Below, one piece after another: positions 12,921 through 24,413 of a stretch of DNA of 64,000 nucleotides. The stretch spans positions 28,178,569-28,242,568 of the forward strand of contig CM043871.1 of the NCBI GenBank assembly GCA_023846275.1. The letters are read 5' to 3'. Every line of letters begins with the position of its first letter. Position 1 is the first letter of the stretch. The notes below the pieces were generated by a model. The model was not told the DNA's origin, ran no database searches, and saw only the letters and a program-made list of their open reading frames with translations. The position numbers and the translations under genes were made by a program. Source of the stretch: Vanilla planifolia. Taxonomy: Eukaryota > Streptophyta > Magnoliopsida > Asparagales > Orchidaceae.

Positions 12921-13104
12921 CAACCCTAAGTTTGATCTCCTCGCCAACGGCTGTGCAACCACCACCTGCTTTCCTCCAGGCCCTTACGCCGGAAGTTGCC
13001 TTGTAGACCCGTAATCTGTGCCGGCGGCGGCCGAGACCGGCGTCACAAACTGATCCCTGTAGTCCAAGATTCCAATGCCTATACGTCCGCCACCACGGCT
13101 ATCT
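12921..13104 (-). pseudogene. Copper amine oxidase exon fragment, copy A (antisense)
   Basis: The minus strand reads ILDYRDQFVTPVSAAAGTDY followed by TRQLP, a TAA stop, then GPGGKQVVVAQP. It aligns with the end of exon 1 of the intact amine oxidase ([20 protein letters not shown] ... [11 protein letters not shown], 22740-22900). A TAG near its start and a frameshift show that it is dead. It sits immediately after the response regulator's 3' UTR, opposite in orientation to both the regulator and the intact oxidase. The same fragment with the same TAA recurs at 20778-20960, so it was duplicated after it decayed. Confidence 0.8.
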
Positions 13105-14530
13105 ATATATAATAAAGATAAACTTCAGTGTAGGGGTGAGTTGGCTATTGAAATTGAATTAGAATATAATCAAATATAATATAATATAATTTGAGCATAA
13201 TATTTGAATCAAAATTGATAAAAAAAATAAAATTTTTGAAATTAAGTTTAAATAAATATAATAATTATAAGTTTTGAAAAATAGTTTCAAATTTTTTTAG
13301 TATTTAGTAATAGTTTTATGTGAAAAAATCAATCAATTTTTTAATGAAATATCTCTCAAATTCTCATAATTATTGATTTCTTTTCGTTGTTTTTTTAGTT
13401 TTATTTTCTTTCATTTTTTTCTTAAGAGATTCATTGTCAATCTAAGTGAAAATTGTACCATCATCCAACATTACACTTAGTTAACTAATGAGAATGTTTT
13501 GAAAGATCAAAAGTTTGTGAGTCTCATCCTAATCATCCCAATTTAAATTGAAAGATGATCTTTTTATCATATAAGTCAAAATAATTTATTAATTAAATTT
13601 TAAATTATATATTATTGTGTGTTTTTTTTATATTCTTGTAAGTATTTATGTAGCTAGTTTTTTATTATTGCATAAAATGATAATATAAGAGGTTGGTGAT
13701 TAAATGAAGAAGTCAAAATTTACTTATTAAATTTAAGTTGTTGGCTAAAAACGTAATCATGTGATAAACATCATTAGTTTGTGCCTATGACTATTAGTGC
13801 CAAAACCTTAAACTCGGATGTCATTGAATAATTGAATATAGTTTTAATTTTTTTACATGTGAAAATGAAATTAATTTACATAATTTATTTTGCCAATTAT
13901 AAATAGATCTCCAATAATCTAGCTTAACACTTTGCATTGAGTGCAACTCAAGTTGGTTAAATCCAAATATATGCAAGCAAATTATTTGTAGAGAACTCTA
14001 TTATCTTATTATTATTATTATTATTATTATTCTTTAGTTAAACTTGACTTATGAGACCAACTTGTCAAGATTGAACTCTAAGACTAGTTTCTTGAGGATA
14101 GATTTTTAAAGCTCAACCCTTGAGAACAAAACGTGAAGGATAAGCCTCTAAGCATTTTATTCAAGCCATTTTATTTTGACTTTTCATCATAGAAAATGTA
14201 TATTCTTTTAATAGGTGTTATACCTATAAGATTCATAATCATCACTTTGATCTTCCATTTCAAATTATAACTTATTATCCTACAATATTAATAATTGAAG
14301 CAACTACGTGATAATTGTAACTAATCATTTTCATATCGATAAAAAACACATATTAGTTTTAGATGATTAGATCCTTATAATTAAATAATATAATGAAAAT
14401 TTAACTTTTATATATCAAATATAATTCAAATTAGTCAAATTCAAGTCAATATATTAAAATTTTTAGCCCTTCTTAAACCATATGACTCAAATTAGGAGTT
14501 GTTAATCTAATACAAGTTTTTAGCCCTTCT
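12921..14530. repeat. Direct repeat copy A (amine-oxidase fragment plus AT-rich flank)
   Basis: The left copy of a dispersed direct duplication whose partner is 20778-21760. Similarity covers the amine-oxidase fragment, the AT-rich block about 13105-13430 (shared phrases such as TTTTATGTGAAAAAATCAAT), and again about 14440-14530 (CTAATACAAGTTTTTAGCCC). About 1 kb in the middle of copy A (roughly 13460-14440) has no clear counterpart in copy B. It includes an (ATT)n microsatellite at 14007-14031. Boundaries are by eye. Confidence 0.7.
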
Positions 14531-14884
14531 TCAAATTAGTAAGACGTTCGTGAACCGAACCGCGTTTCAAACGCGCAGAGTAGGCTTTTATAGCCACGGC
14601 CGAAACCAACTAAATCGAACGTTTGCGAACAACATTTTGCAGAAAACTCCTTCTAAATTTTATATTTGCAAATATATCCTCCGCCAATTGGATTTGAACT
14701 AAGCCGACATTTAAAAATTACAGATCTATCATCTACGTTACAAATTTATCCCAAATCTTCAAAAATTCATAATTTATTCATTAGAGCTGTGAAAATTACA
14801 AATTAAACATCGTTGGATTCGTCTCACAGAGCTCTTTCGTTTAAGCAAATAAAATAAAATAATATACGAAGCACTGAGGCTGTT
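14531..14884. other. Spacer between repeat copy A and copia fragment
   Basis: AT-rich sequence without coding features. It shows no similarity that I can see to the equivalent position after copy B. Confidence 0.35.
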
Positions 14885-17800
14885 ACAACCAGACTTATAG
14901 TCTCATTGTTGACAAGATCACGAAGAAAATGATACCTTGTCTCGATATGCTTGCTTCTCCCATGTTGAACTGGATTTTTTGCTAATTTGATTGCTGACAT
15001 ATTATCGATAAATATAGTTGTTGGATTTTCTTGTTGATGATGTAACTCCTATAATAAATTTCGTAACCAAATTGCTTCACAAACTGTTGATGAAGCTGCA
15101 ATATACTCTGCTTCACAAGATGAAAGAGCAATGACATCTTGTTTAGTCGATCTCCGCATAAATGCTGATGAACCTAAAAAGAAAAAATAACCAGTTGTAC
15201 TCTTCATTTCATCTATATCACCTCCCCAATCACTATTAGAGTAGCCACATAAATCTGTCCCACTTTGGTTAGTAAAATGCAAACCATAATCAAGTGTTCC
15301 TTTAATATATCTTAGTATTCTTTTTGCAACCATCCAATGTGTTTCATTTGGATTTTCCATATATCGACTAATGAGTTCAACAGAATATAGAATATCAGGT
15401 CTTGTGATAGTAATGTAACGAAGACTACTTACAAGACTTTTAAATAAAGTAGAGTCAATACTGTTTTCTTCTCCTTCTTTACTTATTTTCATTCTCACAT
15501 TAAGTGGTATTGTCACTGATTTATAATCTTTCATTCTAAACTTCTTTAGAAGCTCAGTAACATATCTTCTTTGAGAGATTTGGATTTCAGTTTTTATTTG
15601 TTTTAATTCTAAACCAAGGAAGTATGACATTTCACTATTATCTGTCATGTCAAATTCATGCTGTATAGTTCTTTTGAATTCTTGTAACAATTCAAAAGAA
15701 TTTCTTGTATAAAGCAAATCATCTACATAAAGACAAACTATAAGAATATTATTTTGAGTTGTCTTGATGTAAAGTGCATACTCAAATGAACATTTTTGGA
15801 ATCCTTGTTGTTGAAGATATCCATCAATCTTGGTATTCCATGCTCTTGGTGTTTGTTTCAATCCATATAAAGTCTTTTTCAAATGATAGACTTTATGTGG
15901 ATCACTCATAATTTTGTAACCTTCAGGTTGATCAATATAAACTTCTTCTTCTAAAACTCTATTAAAAAATGCAGATTTAACATCAAGTTGACATACCTTC
16001 CATCCATGATGTGCTGCAAGTGCTAAAATCAACTTCACTGTATCAAATCAAGCAACTGGAGCAAATACCTCGTTGTAGCATATACCATATTTTTGCTTAA
16101 AGTCTTTTGCCACAAGTCTTGCCTTGTATCTTTCCATTGTTTCATTTGCTTTATGCTTGATCTTGTAAACCCATTTCACTCATCTGGGTTTCTTTTGAGG
16201 AGGAAGATCAACCAACTCTCATGTATTATTCTTTTCTATAGATGCTATTTCTTCATCCATAGCTTTTTGTCAATTTATATCCTGCACTACTTCATCAAAA
16301 GAAATAGGTTCATTATCAGCAAAATAATAGAATAAGTTAGAATACTGAGAAGTTTGCTTATATATCTCTTGTAGACTTTTCATCTTCTGCTTGAGTCAAT
16401 AGGATGTGCTGTCTTTTGTATAATAATTGTTATTGAGGGAGAGCTTGTTGGAGAATTCAAATCATGAGTTTGTTGATTTTTGAATTTCTTCTTCTTACCC
16501 AAGTGTGATAGTTTTATCATCATTCTCTTCTTTCCACTTCCAAGTATTTTCATCTACAAACACAACATCATGGCTAATAAACACTTTTTTAGTTAAAAGA
16601 TTGTAGAGTTTGTAGGCTTTTGACTTCTCGTTGCACCCAATGAATATGTATTTTTACCTTTATCATCAATTTCTTTCTTATTGCATTAGGTACCTGTGCA
16701 TATGCAATACAACCAAATATTCGAAAATAAGAAACACTTGGTATATATCCACTCCAAGCTTCTTGTGGAGTCATATAACGCATAGTTTTAGTAGGACATC
16801 GATTCAACAAATAGGTTGAACATGCAATTGCTTTCGTCCAAAATTCTTTTGGCATATTCCTCTCTCTCATCATTATCCTTGTCATATCAAGGATAGTATG
16901 ATTTCTTCTTTCAGCCACTCTATTTTATTGTGGAGTATAACTTGTGGTAAGTTGATGTCGTGTGCCTTCTTGTTTACATAATTGAATAAATTCATTTAAA
17001 GTGTACTCACTACCTCTATCAAATCTAAGGCATTAAATGAATAGCCCACTCTCTTTTTCAACCTTTCCTTTGAACTCTTTAAATATGAAGATTGCTACAG
17101 ATTTCTCCTTAATAAAATATATCCACATTTTTCTACTAAAACCATCTATGAAAGTAATAAAATACTTGTTACCTCCATTTGATAATGACACCAATGAATC
17201 ACAAATATCTGTATCAATAAGTTGCAATGGTCTTTTAGCTCTCCAAGTATTATTCTTTTGAAATGGTAGATGATGTTGCTTTTCAAGTATACAAGCTTCA
17301 CATATATGATTTGATCCAATAAAGGAAGACCTTTCACCATTCCTTCTTTTACCAATAATTTCAAACCTCCAAAGTTAAGATGATTATACCTTAGATGTCA
17401 TTTCAAAGAATCATTTGAAAGATGCCCAAGATAACAAACTTCACTTGTTGATTTTAATTGAAGAGGAAACATACGATTTGTCGACATCTTCACTTTAGTA
17501 ATATTTCTTCCCTTTGAATCTTGCAAAAGAAGATAACCATTCTCCATATGTATAATATATCCTTTCTCAATCAATTACCTAAGACTAAGAATATTACTTT
17601 TCATATCAGGAATAAATATGCATCTGAAATAATAATTGAAAACCCATTCTCTTTGTAAAGTTTTATATTATCTTTGCCTTCAACTTTCAACTTTGATGAG
17701 TCTCCAAGACTCACCCTTGCTTGCACATTTTCAATTGTATCAAATAGATGCCTTTTTCCACACATATGATTACTTGCTGTTGAATCAAGAAATCATATAT

Positions 17801-18172
17801 CTTCTCTTTCGTTGCCCTCGTTTTCAACAAATAAAGATATTGACTCTTACTTTTGATGTTTCAGCATAGTTTGATTGATTATTTTTATGCCAACAATCAG
17901 AAGTATAATGACCAAACTTATGACAATTATAACGTTCAATATTTCTACCTTGTCCTCGACCTTGAGAAGCATTATTTCTTCTATGCCCATGTTGAGTGTA
18001 AGTTTGTTTAAATTATGTTGAGATCTGTTTTGGAAACGACCTCTTCCACGTCCTTGAATGAACCTCGTCCTCTTCCTCTTGAATTTGAATTCTCTTTCTT
18101 CAAGGTATTGTCTTCTTTCAAATTCAATTTTGATTCTAATGCTTGATCAATAGGTACAACTTCAGTGCAAGC
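14885..18172 (-). mobile_element. LTR-less Ty1/copia (Tork/Tnt1-like) internal fragment
   Basis: Reading the minus strand: the Gag C-terminus rich in RGRGRG (about 18060), a CCHC knuckle YNCHKFGHYTSDCWHK (17934-17887), GAG-pre-integrase and integrase (GNKYFITFIDGFSRKMWIYF, about 17180-17120), the integrase core end (MAERRNHTILDMTRIMM, 16918 on), then an intact 329-residue block 16038-15049 with reverse transcriptase (YVDD at 15729-15718) and RNase H (SNSDWGGD, SSCEAEYIAA). The sequence continues weakly (NPVQHGRSKHIETRYHFLRD) to about 14885 and stops before the polyprotein end. Neither LTR is present. The left end stops inside RNase H and the right end stops inside Gag, where it abuts LINE-B. 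Several stops in the Gag-integrase part show it is inactive. Confidence 0.88.
15049..16038 (-). pseudogene. Copia reverse transcriptase-RNase H block, open for 329 codons
   Basis: The longest open stretch of the copia fragment. It carries the RT start (MKLILALAAHHGWKVCQLDV), the QPEGY motif, LKKTLYGLKQTPRAWN, the YVDDLLYT catalytic loop, FLGLELKQ, and the RNase H DSDWGGD-like motif with SSCEAEYIA. In copia elements these copy the RNA genome and degrade the template. A TAG just after RNLL ends the frame, although RNase H-like sequence continues beyond it. The long open frame suggests that this insertion is younger than the other copia relics in the window. Confidence 0.85.
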
Positions 18173-20777
18173 CACATTCATCCATGGGCGGAGCATCTCT
18201 GATAACATCAACATCGCGCAGGAAATGGCTGCGAAGATGCGCACCTACACCGCCGCCTCGGCCTCATGGCTGTGAAGCTTGACATGGAGCAGGCTTACGA
18301 CAGCGTGCACTGGGACTTCTTGTTCGAGATGATGAAGGTCATGGGATTCCCTTTTATTTGGCGTGACTAGATCGCTGCGTGCATCACATGCCCGAGATTC
18401 GGGGTCCTCATCAATGGAGCTCGTCTTCCGTGGGTGGTGGCGCAGCGGGGTCTCCGGCAGGGCTGCCCGCTCTCGCCCTACCTCTACGTCTTGGCCACCG
18501 AGTATCTTTCGTGCTTGGTGAGGAACTATGAGTCAAGGCAGCTTCTTGGGTTCAGGCCTGGGCAGCACGCGTCATGAATTTCGCATCTTCTGTTTGCGGA
18601 CGATGTCCTGGTGTTTGCTCTCGCCTCCTGTGTGGCTGCGCGCGCTGTCTATAGCATCATGCGGGCTTTCGGGGAGGCTGTTGGGCTGCGGGTCAACCTC
18701 ACGAGGTCCAGGGTCTTCTTTAGCCCCAAGTTTAGCAAGAAGAAGTCCAAGCTGATCCTAAGGAAGCTCCGCATGGAGCATGGCCGGACGTTTACGTACC
18801 TTGGGATCCCCATCGCTGCGAGGCGCCTGATAAGGGCGAATCTCAGCTTCCTTGTCCGAATAATGGATGCCATGGTGGTCAACTGGCACATCTGGCCGCT
18901 ATCGCTTGCGGGCAGGGCCGCCTTGGCTTCCTCTGTCCTCAGTGCCATTCCCTGCCATGTCCTCAAACACTGCATGGTGCCGACAGGGGTCCTCGATGAC
19001 ATGGAGATGCACGTTAGGAAATTCCTCTAGGGAGGAACCAGCTGCGCGAATGTCATGCATTACACGCCTTGGGATCGCATCACCTTGCCAAAGGCCGCGG
19101 GCGGGCTTGGCCTCTGTGACCTCCGCGTCTGGCATCGGGTGCTCCAAATGGACAACTAAAAACGCATCATCAATCGCGAAGCCAGCCTCTAGGTTGACCC
19201 CATGAGGAGGAAGTATTCGCTGAGTGATCCGCTAATGAAGGCCCCCAGGAATGCATCCTCTGTGTGCAAAATGGTGCTGAGGGCGATGCAGGAGGCAATT
19301 TCCTTCTTTGTCTAACGCATCACCGACGGGCGGACGGTGCAGTTTGCGGAGGACAACTGGCTTGGCGTCCTCCCTCTTTTCTGCTGGCCAACCTTCATCA
19401 ATATGCATTCACATTGGCCAGCCAGCATCACTGAATGCATCACGGCTGCTGGGAACTGGAATATGGGTTTTATCCGCACCTGGGCGAGCGAGGAGCTCCT
19501 TCACAGAATCTTGCACCTTCCGAGAGCTCGGGAGTCTGCCCAGGATGTTTTGCTCTAGACGCACACTGAGACGGTGCGGTTTGACTGTGGCCAATTTACA
19601 TGAGCATTGTTTGCAATGCTGTGAACTCCGGCAAGCTTGGTAGCAAGCGTCCCGTGGAGGAGATGAGCGAAATCTGGAAGATTAATGCGATGCCCAGGAT
19701 TCATATTTTCATGTGGAGGGTCGTCGGAGAGTTCCTCCCTACGGCGGCTTGGTTGGCCCGCAGGGGGTTATGCCGGGACTCCATCTGTCAGTTGTGCCAC
19801 GCGGCGGAGGAGACCCTGCAGCATGCATTCTGGGATTGCCCGTGAGCCCAAGACCTCTGGGTTGACCGTCAGGCTCACGAGGCATTGACTGTGCTGGGCC
19901 AGTCCACGGGCACTGGCACCGGGACACTGTTCATCGATCGGTTCCTCCGATTTGTGGGCTCGCCAAATGCTCACCGTAGCAACAGGGTGAGGCATGCCGC
20001 CACGTTAGCCACCACCATGTGCTACATCTAGATAAAGGAGAAATGCCACCAGGCACAACAACCCGGTGCCTTTGCCATGCTCGCTAATCCGGACGATCAA
20101 GTTTGAGGTGAATATTGCACTTAACCGGCATACATTCTACTCATCCCTGTCCAACCGGAATCCTGGCAACTCTTCGGACTTGCTTGTAACTCACGGTTGG
20201 CTCCCCCCCCCCCCCCCCCCCCCCGCAACAGGATGGATAAAAGTTAATTGCGACATTGCGATTGGTGATTCTATTGCTGGTCTTGGCATGGTCGTTAGAG
20301 ATTGCATGAGAAGGCCTCTCTTGGTGGCTAGTAAGAGGGTGTTCTCCCAGGCTGCGGACATGATGGAAGCCCAAGCTATATTACTGGCCCTGAATATGCC
20401 GAGGGAATCCCTTCCCCTGTACCGGGCTGTGGAATTCCAAACTGACTCGATGACGACGCTCCAGGTGGTGCACGAGATGATCTCCCACCCCCAGTGGAGG
20501 AGGCTTTTGCTGAGACTCTTTAGTTTGCTAGGGGTCTGGAGGTGATCCGGTTCACCCATATCCACAGAGAAGGGAACATGTCAGCTGACTGGGTTGCTCC
20601 TGTTGCATGCCTCAATGAGTTTATCTGGGCTCCTGGGGACTCCTTCCCCACGCCCCTACTTAAGCTTATGTTGTCTGATTTCATGTTCGATCCTCCCTTA
20701 TGATCCATCTTGTAACACGTGTATGGCTTGGCTATTTTGCTATAATATATATTATATCCACTTCAAAAAAAAAAAAA
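18172..20777 (+). mobile_element. LINE-B: 5'-truncated L1-like LINE with poly(A) tail
   Basis: It begins abruptly in the middle of RT at FIHGRSISDN. It continues through VKLDMEQAYDS, GLRQGCPLSPYLY, the catalytic FADD (18593-18604), a long thumb and linker segment (18611-19030), the NWLGVLP..CWPTFINMH motif (about 19350), the zf-RVT region (CQLCHAAEETLQHAFWDCP, ending 19845) and RNase H (TGWIKVNCDIAIGDSIAGLG, from 20230). It ends in an A-run at 20765-20777. In-frame stops (for example TAG near 18368 and after FL at 19028) and frameshifts show it is dead. 5' truncation is typical of target-primed reverse transcription. A 22-nt C-run at 20203-20224 lies just before RNase H. No target-site duplication was found, because the left junction is with copia Gag and the right with repeat copy B. 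Confidence 0.88.
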
Positions 20778-20960
20778 CAACCCTAAGTTTGATCTCCTCG
20801 TCAACAACTGTGCAACCACCACCGGCTTCCCTCTTGGCCCTTACGCCAGAAGTTTCCTTGTAGACCCGTAATCTGTGCCAGCGGCGGCCGAGACCGGCGT
20901 CACAAACTGATCCCTGTAGTCCAAGAATCCAATGCCTACACTTCCCCCACCATGGCTATC
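20778..20960 (-). pseudogene. Copper amine oxidase exon fragment, copy B (antisense)
   Basis: Second copy of the fragment at 12921-13104, on the minus strand, sharing its internal TAA stop and the CTTAGGGTTG end. It starts directly after the poly(A) of LINE-B. It is about 1.2 kb upstream of the intact amine oxidase and inverted relative to it. The remaining protein similarity is to the [11 protein letters not shown]...VVVTQP part of exon 1. Confidence 0.8.
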
Positions 20961-21760
20961 TGTAATAAAGATAATATTCAGTGTAGGGGTGAATTGGCTA
21001 TTGAAGGCCGCGAACAGACTTAACGTTGTTTCATGAGTTATTCAATCATCTTTTTTTTTAAATAATTTTTAAATCTAAAAAATAATATTTTCTTAGAAAT
21101 TACAAAATCGATAATGATGCGAGTAAAATATTTATATTTTCAATTAGTTGAATATTATTGTAACTTATGTTGGATCAGACGTACCACCTATCAGTCTTAC
21201 CATGATAGTTGTGAACGTCAAACAAATGTAGTTGGAACTCGCAAAATGAGATTGAAATTAAACTAGAATATAATAAAATATAATGTAATATAATTTGAGT
21301 ATGATATTTGGATCAAATTTGATAAATAAAAATAAAATTTTTGAAATTAAGTTTAAATAAAAATATAACAATTAAGTTTTGAAAAGTAGTTTCAAATTTT
21401 TTTAATATTTAGTAATAGTTTTATGTGAAAAAATCAATCTTAAAAAAATTGATAGAATATCTCTTAAAATCAATCATTGTATTTTTAGTTTTATTTTCTT
21501 TCATCTTTTTTTAAAGTTTTTAAAAATCTAGCTATTTGATAAAGCTAAAATAAAACTTTACATCATTACAAAACATTTTTTTTTTTTTTTTGGAAGGATA
21601 AAGAATGCTACTAAAGCTATAACTGGGTAGCCCAACTTTGCCCCTCCCATTTAATTTAACATCACGCGAAGATTGAAAAATAGCTAAGCACGTATTGACT
21701 CAAATTAGAAATTATTAATCTAATACAAGTTTTAGCCCTTCTTAAACCAGCTTGCCGTAC
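20778..21760. repeat. Direct repeat copy B
   Basis: Partner of the repeat at 12921-14530. After the amine-oxidase fragment and a shared GTGTAGGGGTGA segment, copy B carries an extra 251 bp (21006-21256) bounded by the hexamer ATTGAA at 21000-21005 and 21251-21256. It then realigns with copy A from about 21245 to 21480 and again about 21700-21750 (TCTAATACAAGTTTTAGCCC). The approximately 1-kb central part of copy A is missing or replaced here. Confidence 0.7.
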
Positions 21761-22146
21761 TCGTGCTTTAAAAAACAACCTTTTTTTAAGCAATACCTGA
21801 ATACCCATGCGGATAATATCCCAATTCAAACTTTGCGCCGTATAATTTTTTAAAAAAGTTTAAATATAAAATGTCTTTTTATTAAATATTATAATAAAAA
21901 TTTTATATTTCAAATTAAATTGACTATTTTATAATATTATTCTACTTGTTAAATATTTCTCAAAATAATATTTATTAAATACATAAATTATATTTTTTTA
22001 ATCTTATTTTTATTAAAAAAATAAATGTTCAAACATAAACTCATTATGTAAATATTTAGATGTAGTTAACCTCTGATACATCGACGGGTATTAAAAAGGT
22101 GGGGCACCGAGTGGAGCGGCTGTAGTTTCTCTCTGGAAAACCCAGA
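21761..22146 (+). promoter_or_regulatory. Amine oxidase upstream region with TATA-like element
   Basis: Very AT-rich to about 22080, then a short GC-rich leader before the ATG at 22147. TATTAAAAA at 22089-22097 lies 58 bp before the ATG and is a plausible TATA element that would leave a short 5' UTR. No expression data support this. Confidence 0.35.
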
Positions 22147-24413
22147 ATGGCTTGTGTACTACATCTCCTTCTCCTCAGTGTTTGCTCACTTTGTTGCATC
22201 TCCTCCGGTCATCGCCACCCTCTTGACCCCCTCTCGCCATCGGAAATATCCACCATCCGGAGCATCATCAAGTCCTCGTCTCTCCTCTCACCTGCCCCTC
22301 TCGGCTTCCACTATGTGGGCCTCGACGAGCCCGATAAACACGCCGTCCTGTCGTGGAAATCCGACCCTTCCTCCCACACCCTTCCTCCCCGCCGCGCCAT
22401 CGTCATCCTCCGCGCCGATGGCCAGACTTACGAGCTCCACATCGATCTCGACAACAACTCCATCGCCTCCCACCGCCGACGCTCGGGAGGGTCCGGCCAC
22501 CCTATGCTCAACACGGACGAACAGAATGCGGTGCTTGCTCTGCCCTTCAAGTACGCTCCCTTCGTCGACTCCGTCAAAAAAAGAGGCGTCGAGCTTAGGG
22601 ACGTCGTCTGCAGCACCTTAACCATGGGTTGGTTCGGGGAGGAGCAGGACCAGAGGTTGGTTAAGATGCAGTGCTTCGTGACAGGGGAGACGGTGAATCT
22701 GTACATGAGGCCGATCGAAGGAATAACCATGGTGGTCGACATGGAGGCCGTGGAGATTGTGGAGTACGAGGACCGAGTAGTGATTCCGGTGCCCGCCGCC
22801 GCCGGCACTGAGTACCGTGCCTCGATACAGTTGCCTCCGTATGGGCCCAAAGGGAAACCGGTGGTTGTCACACAGCCGGAGGGAAAAGGCTTCACCTTTG
22901 ATGGCAACGTCGTCAGGTTATAAACTCTTGTAAACCTACAAACAATCTCCGTTACTGAAGAAACTATTCATTTAAGTTGCAGTCCAATTGTAAATTGCTC
23001 TGTATTTTTGCAATGGAGTATGCAGATGGGCGAACTGGAACTTTCACGTAGGCTTCGATAGCCGTGTGGGTCTGGTGATCTCCCTAGCTGGCGTGGGCAA
23101 CGGCAAGGACGACATTCACCGGAGCGTTCTCTACAGAGGATACCTCTCGGAGCTGTTCGTGCCCTACATGGACCCCAGTGAGGAATGGTACTTCAAGACC
23201 TACTTCGATCTTGGCGAGTACGGATTTGCATCAACGTCCTTCTCCTTGAAGGCGGGCATCGACTGCCCGCACAACGCCGAGTACATGGACGGGTATTACG
23301 CTAACGGCGACGGTTCCCCTGTTCTGCTGCGCAACGTTATCTGCATCTTCGAACGCTATGCAGGGGATGTCTCTTGGCGCCACACAGAAACTTCGATTCC
23401 GGGGAGAATTGTAAGTTGCTTAAAAACCTGTTGGATGGAAGCATCAATGGTGAGTTGCACTGTCGATTAATCTGTGCAACGATACGCAGATTACGGAAAG
23501 CAGAGAGGAAGTGAGCTTGGTGGTTAGGACAGTCTTCACCTCAGGGAATTACGACTACGTCTTGGACTGGGAATTCAAAACCAGCGGCTCCATCAAGCTC
23601 TTGGTAATTAACAAAATTCTCCTAAGCTTCCATTAACCAAGCTAAGCTACAAATCAGTGATTTTGGGTGCTCCATCAGGCCGGGTTTACCGGAATGCTGG
23701 AAGTTCGAGCCACGGATTACAACCACGTCGAGCAGATGATCGGCGAGCAGCACGGAACGCTGCTGGCGCCCAACACCATCGGCGTCTTCCACGACCATTT
23801 CCTCACCTATCACCTAGACCTCGACGTCGACGGCCCAGAGAATTCCTTCGTGAAGGCCAACCTTCGAACAGTGAGGGCCGAGGGCTGCACCACGCCCAGA
23901 AAGAGCTACTGGACAGTCGTCAGCGAGACAGCGAGGACCGAGGCTGACGCGCGCATCGCGCACAACGAGGCGCCCCCGGGCGAGCTTCTTTTTGTGAATC
24001 CCGGAGTGAAGACGAGACTCGGTAACACGGTGGGTTACCGGCTGATCCGAAGCGGCGCGGCAGCCACCGCGCTGATGAGCGAGGAGGATTACCCGCAGAG
24101 GAGAGCGGAGTACACTAAGAAAAGTTTGTGGGTGACTCCGTATCGCAAGAGCGAGAAGTGGCCATCGGGGCTTTATGCGGACATGGGTCATGGAGAAGAC
24201 AACCTGGCGGTCTGGTCCATGAGGAACCGGTCCATCGAAAATACTGATATAGTGTTGTGGTATACCATTGGGGTTCATCACGTGCCTTCTCAGGAAGACT
24301 TCCCGCTGATGCCAACGCTTAACATGGGATTTGAGCTCCGCCCGTACAACTTCTTCGAGCACAATCCCGTGATCGGGACTCAGCCGTTTGGCAAAGAATA
24401 CCGGTCTAACTAG
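22147..24413 (+). CDS. CuAO: Copper-containing amine oxidase (secreted, apoplastic type)
   Basis: Four exons with GT-AG introns: 22147-22916, 23026-23410, 23490-23603 and 23679-24413, encoding 667 residues, within the usual range of plant copper amine oxidases. The N-terminus ([20 protein letters not shown]) looks like a signal peptide, followed by the N2 and N3 domains. The catalytic domain has the base D318 ([10 protein letters not shown]), the Tyr that becomes the topaquinone cofactor, Y406 ([10 protein letters not shown]), and the copper ligands H461 and H463 ([10 protein letters not shown]) with a third His at 624 (HHVPSQEDF). It ends KEYRSN with no peroxisomal SKL-type signal, which suggests export to the cell wall. 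The family oxidises putrescine and other polyamines to aminoaldehydes, H2O2 and ammonia. The coding exons are much more GC-rich than the flanks. All catalytic residues are present. Confidence 0.95.

Noticed and set aside
18008-18244. 78-codon minus-strand reading frame joining copia Gag and LINE-B sequence
   Set aside because: It is an accidental frame across the copia/LINE junction. Its right part is the reverse of LINE-B RT coding DNA, so it is not a new fusion gene.
20141-20565. Glycine-rich minus-strand frames opposite RNase H
   Set aside because: The Gly run is the reverse of the C-run, and the frames are shadows of LINE-B.
22154-22621. Long frames overlapping amine oxidase exon 1 in other phases and on the minus strand
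   Set aside because: They are GC-rich shadows of the real exon, with no family features and not conserved in the antisense copies.
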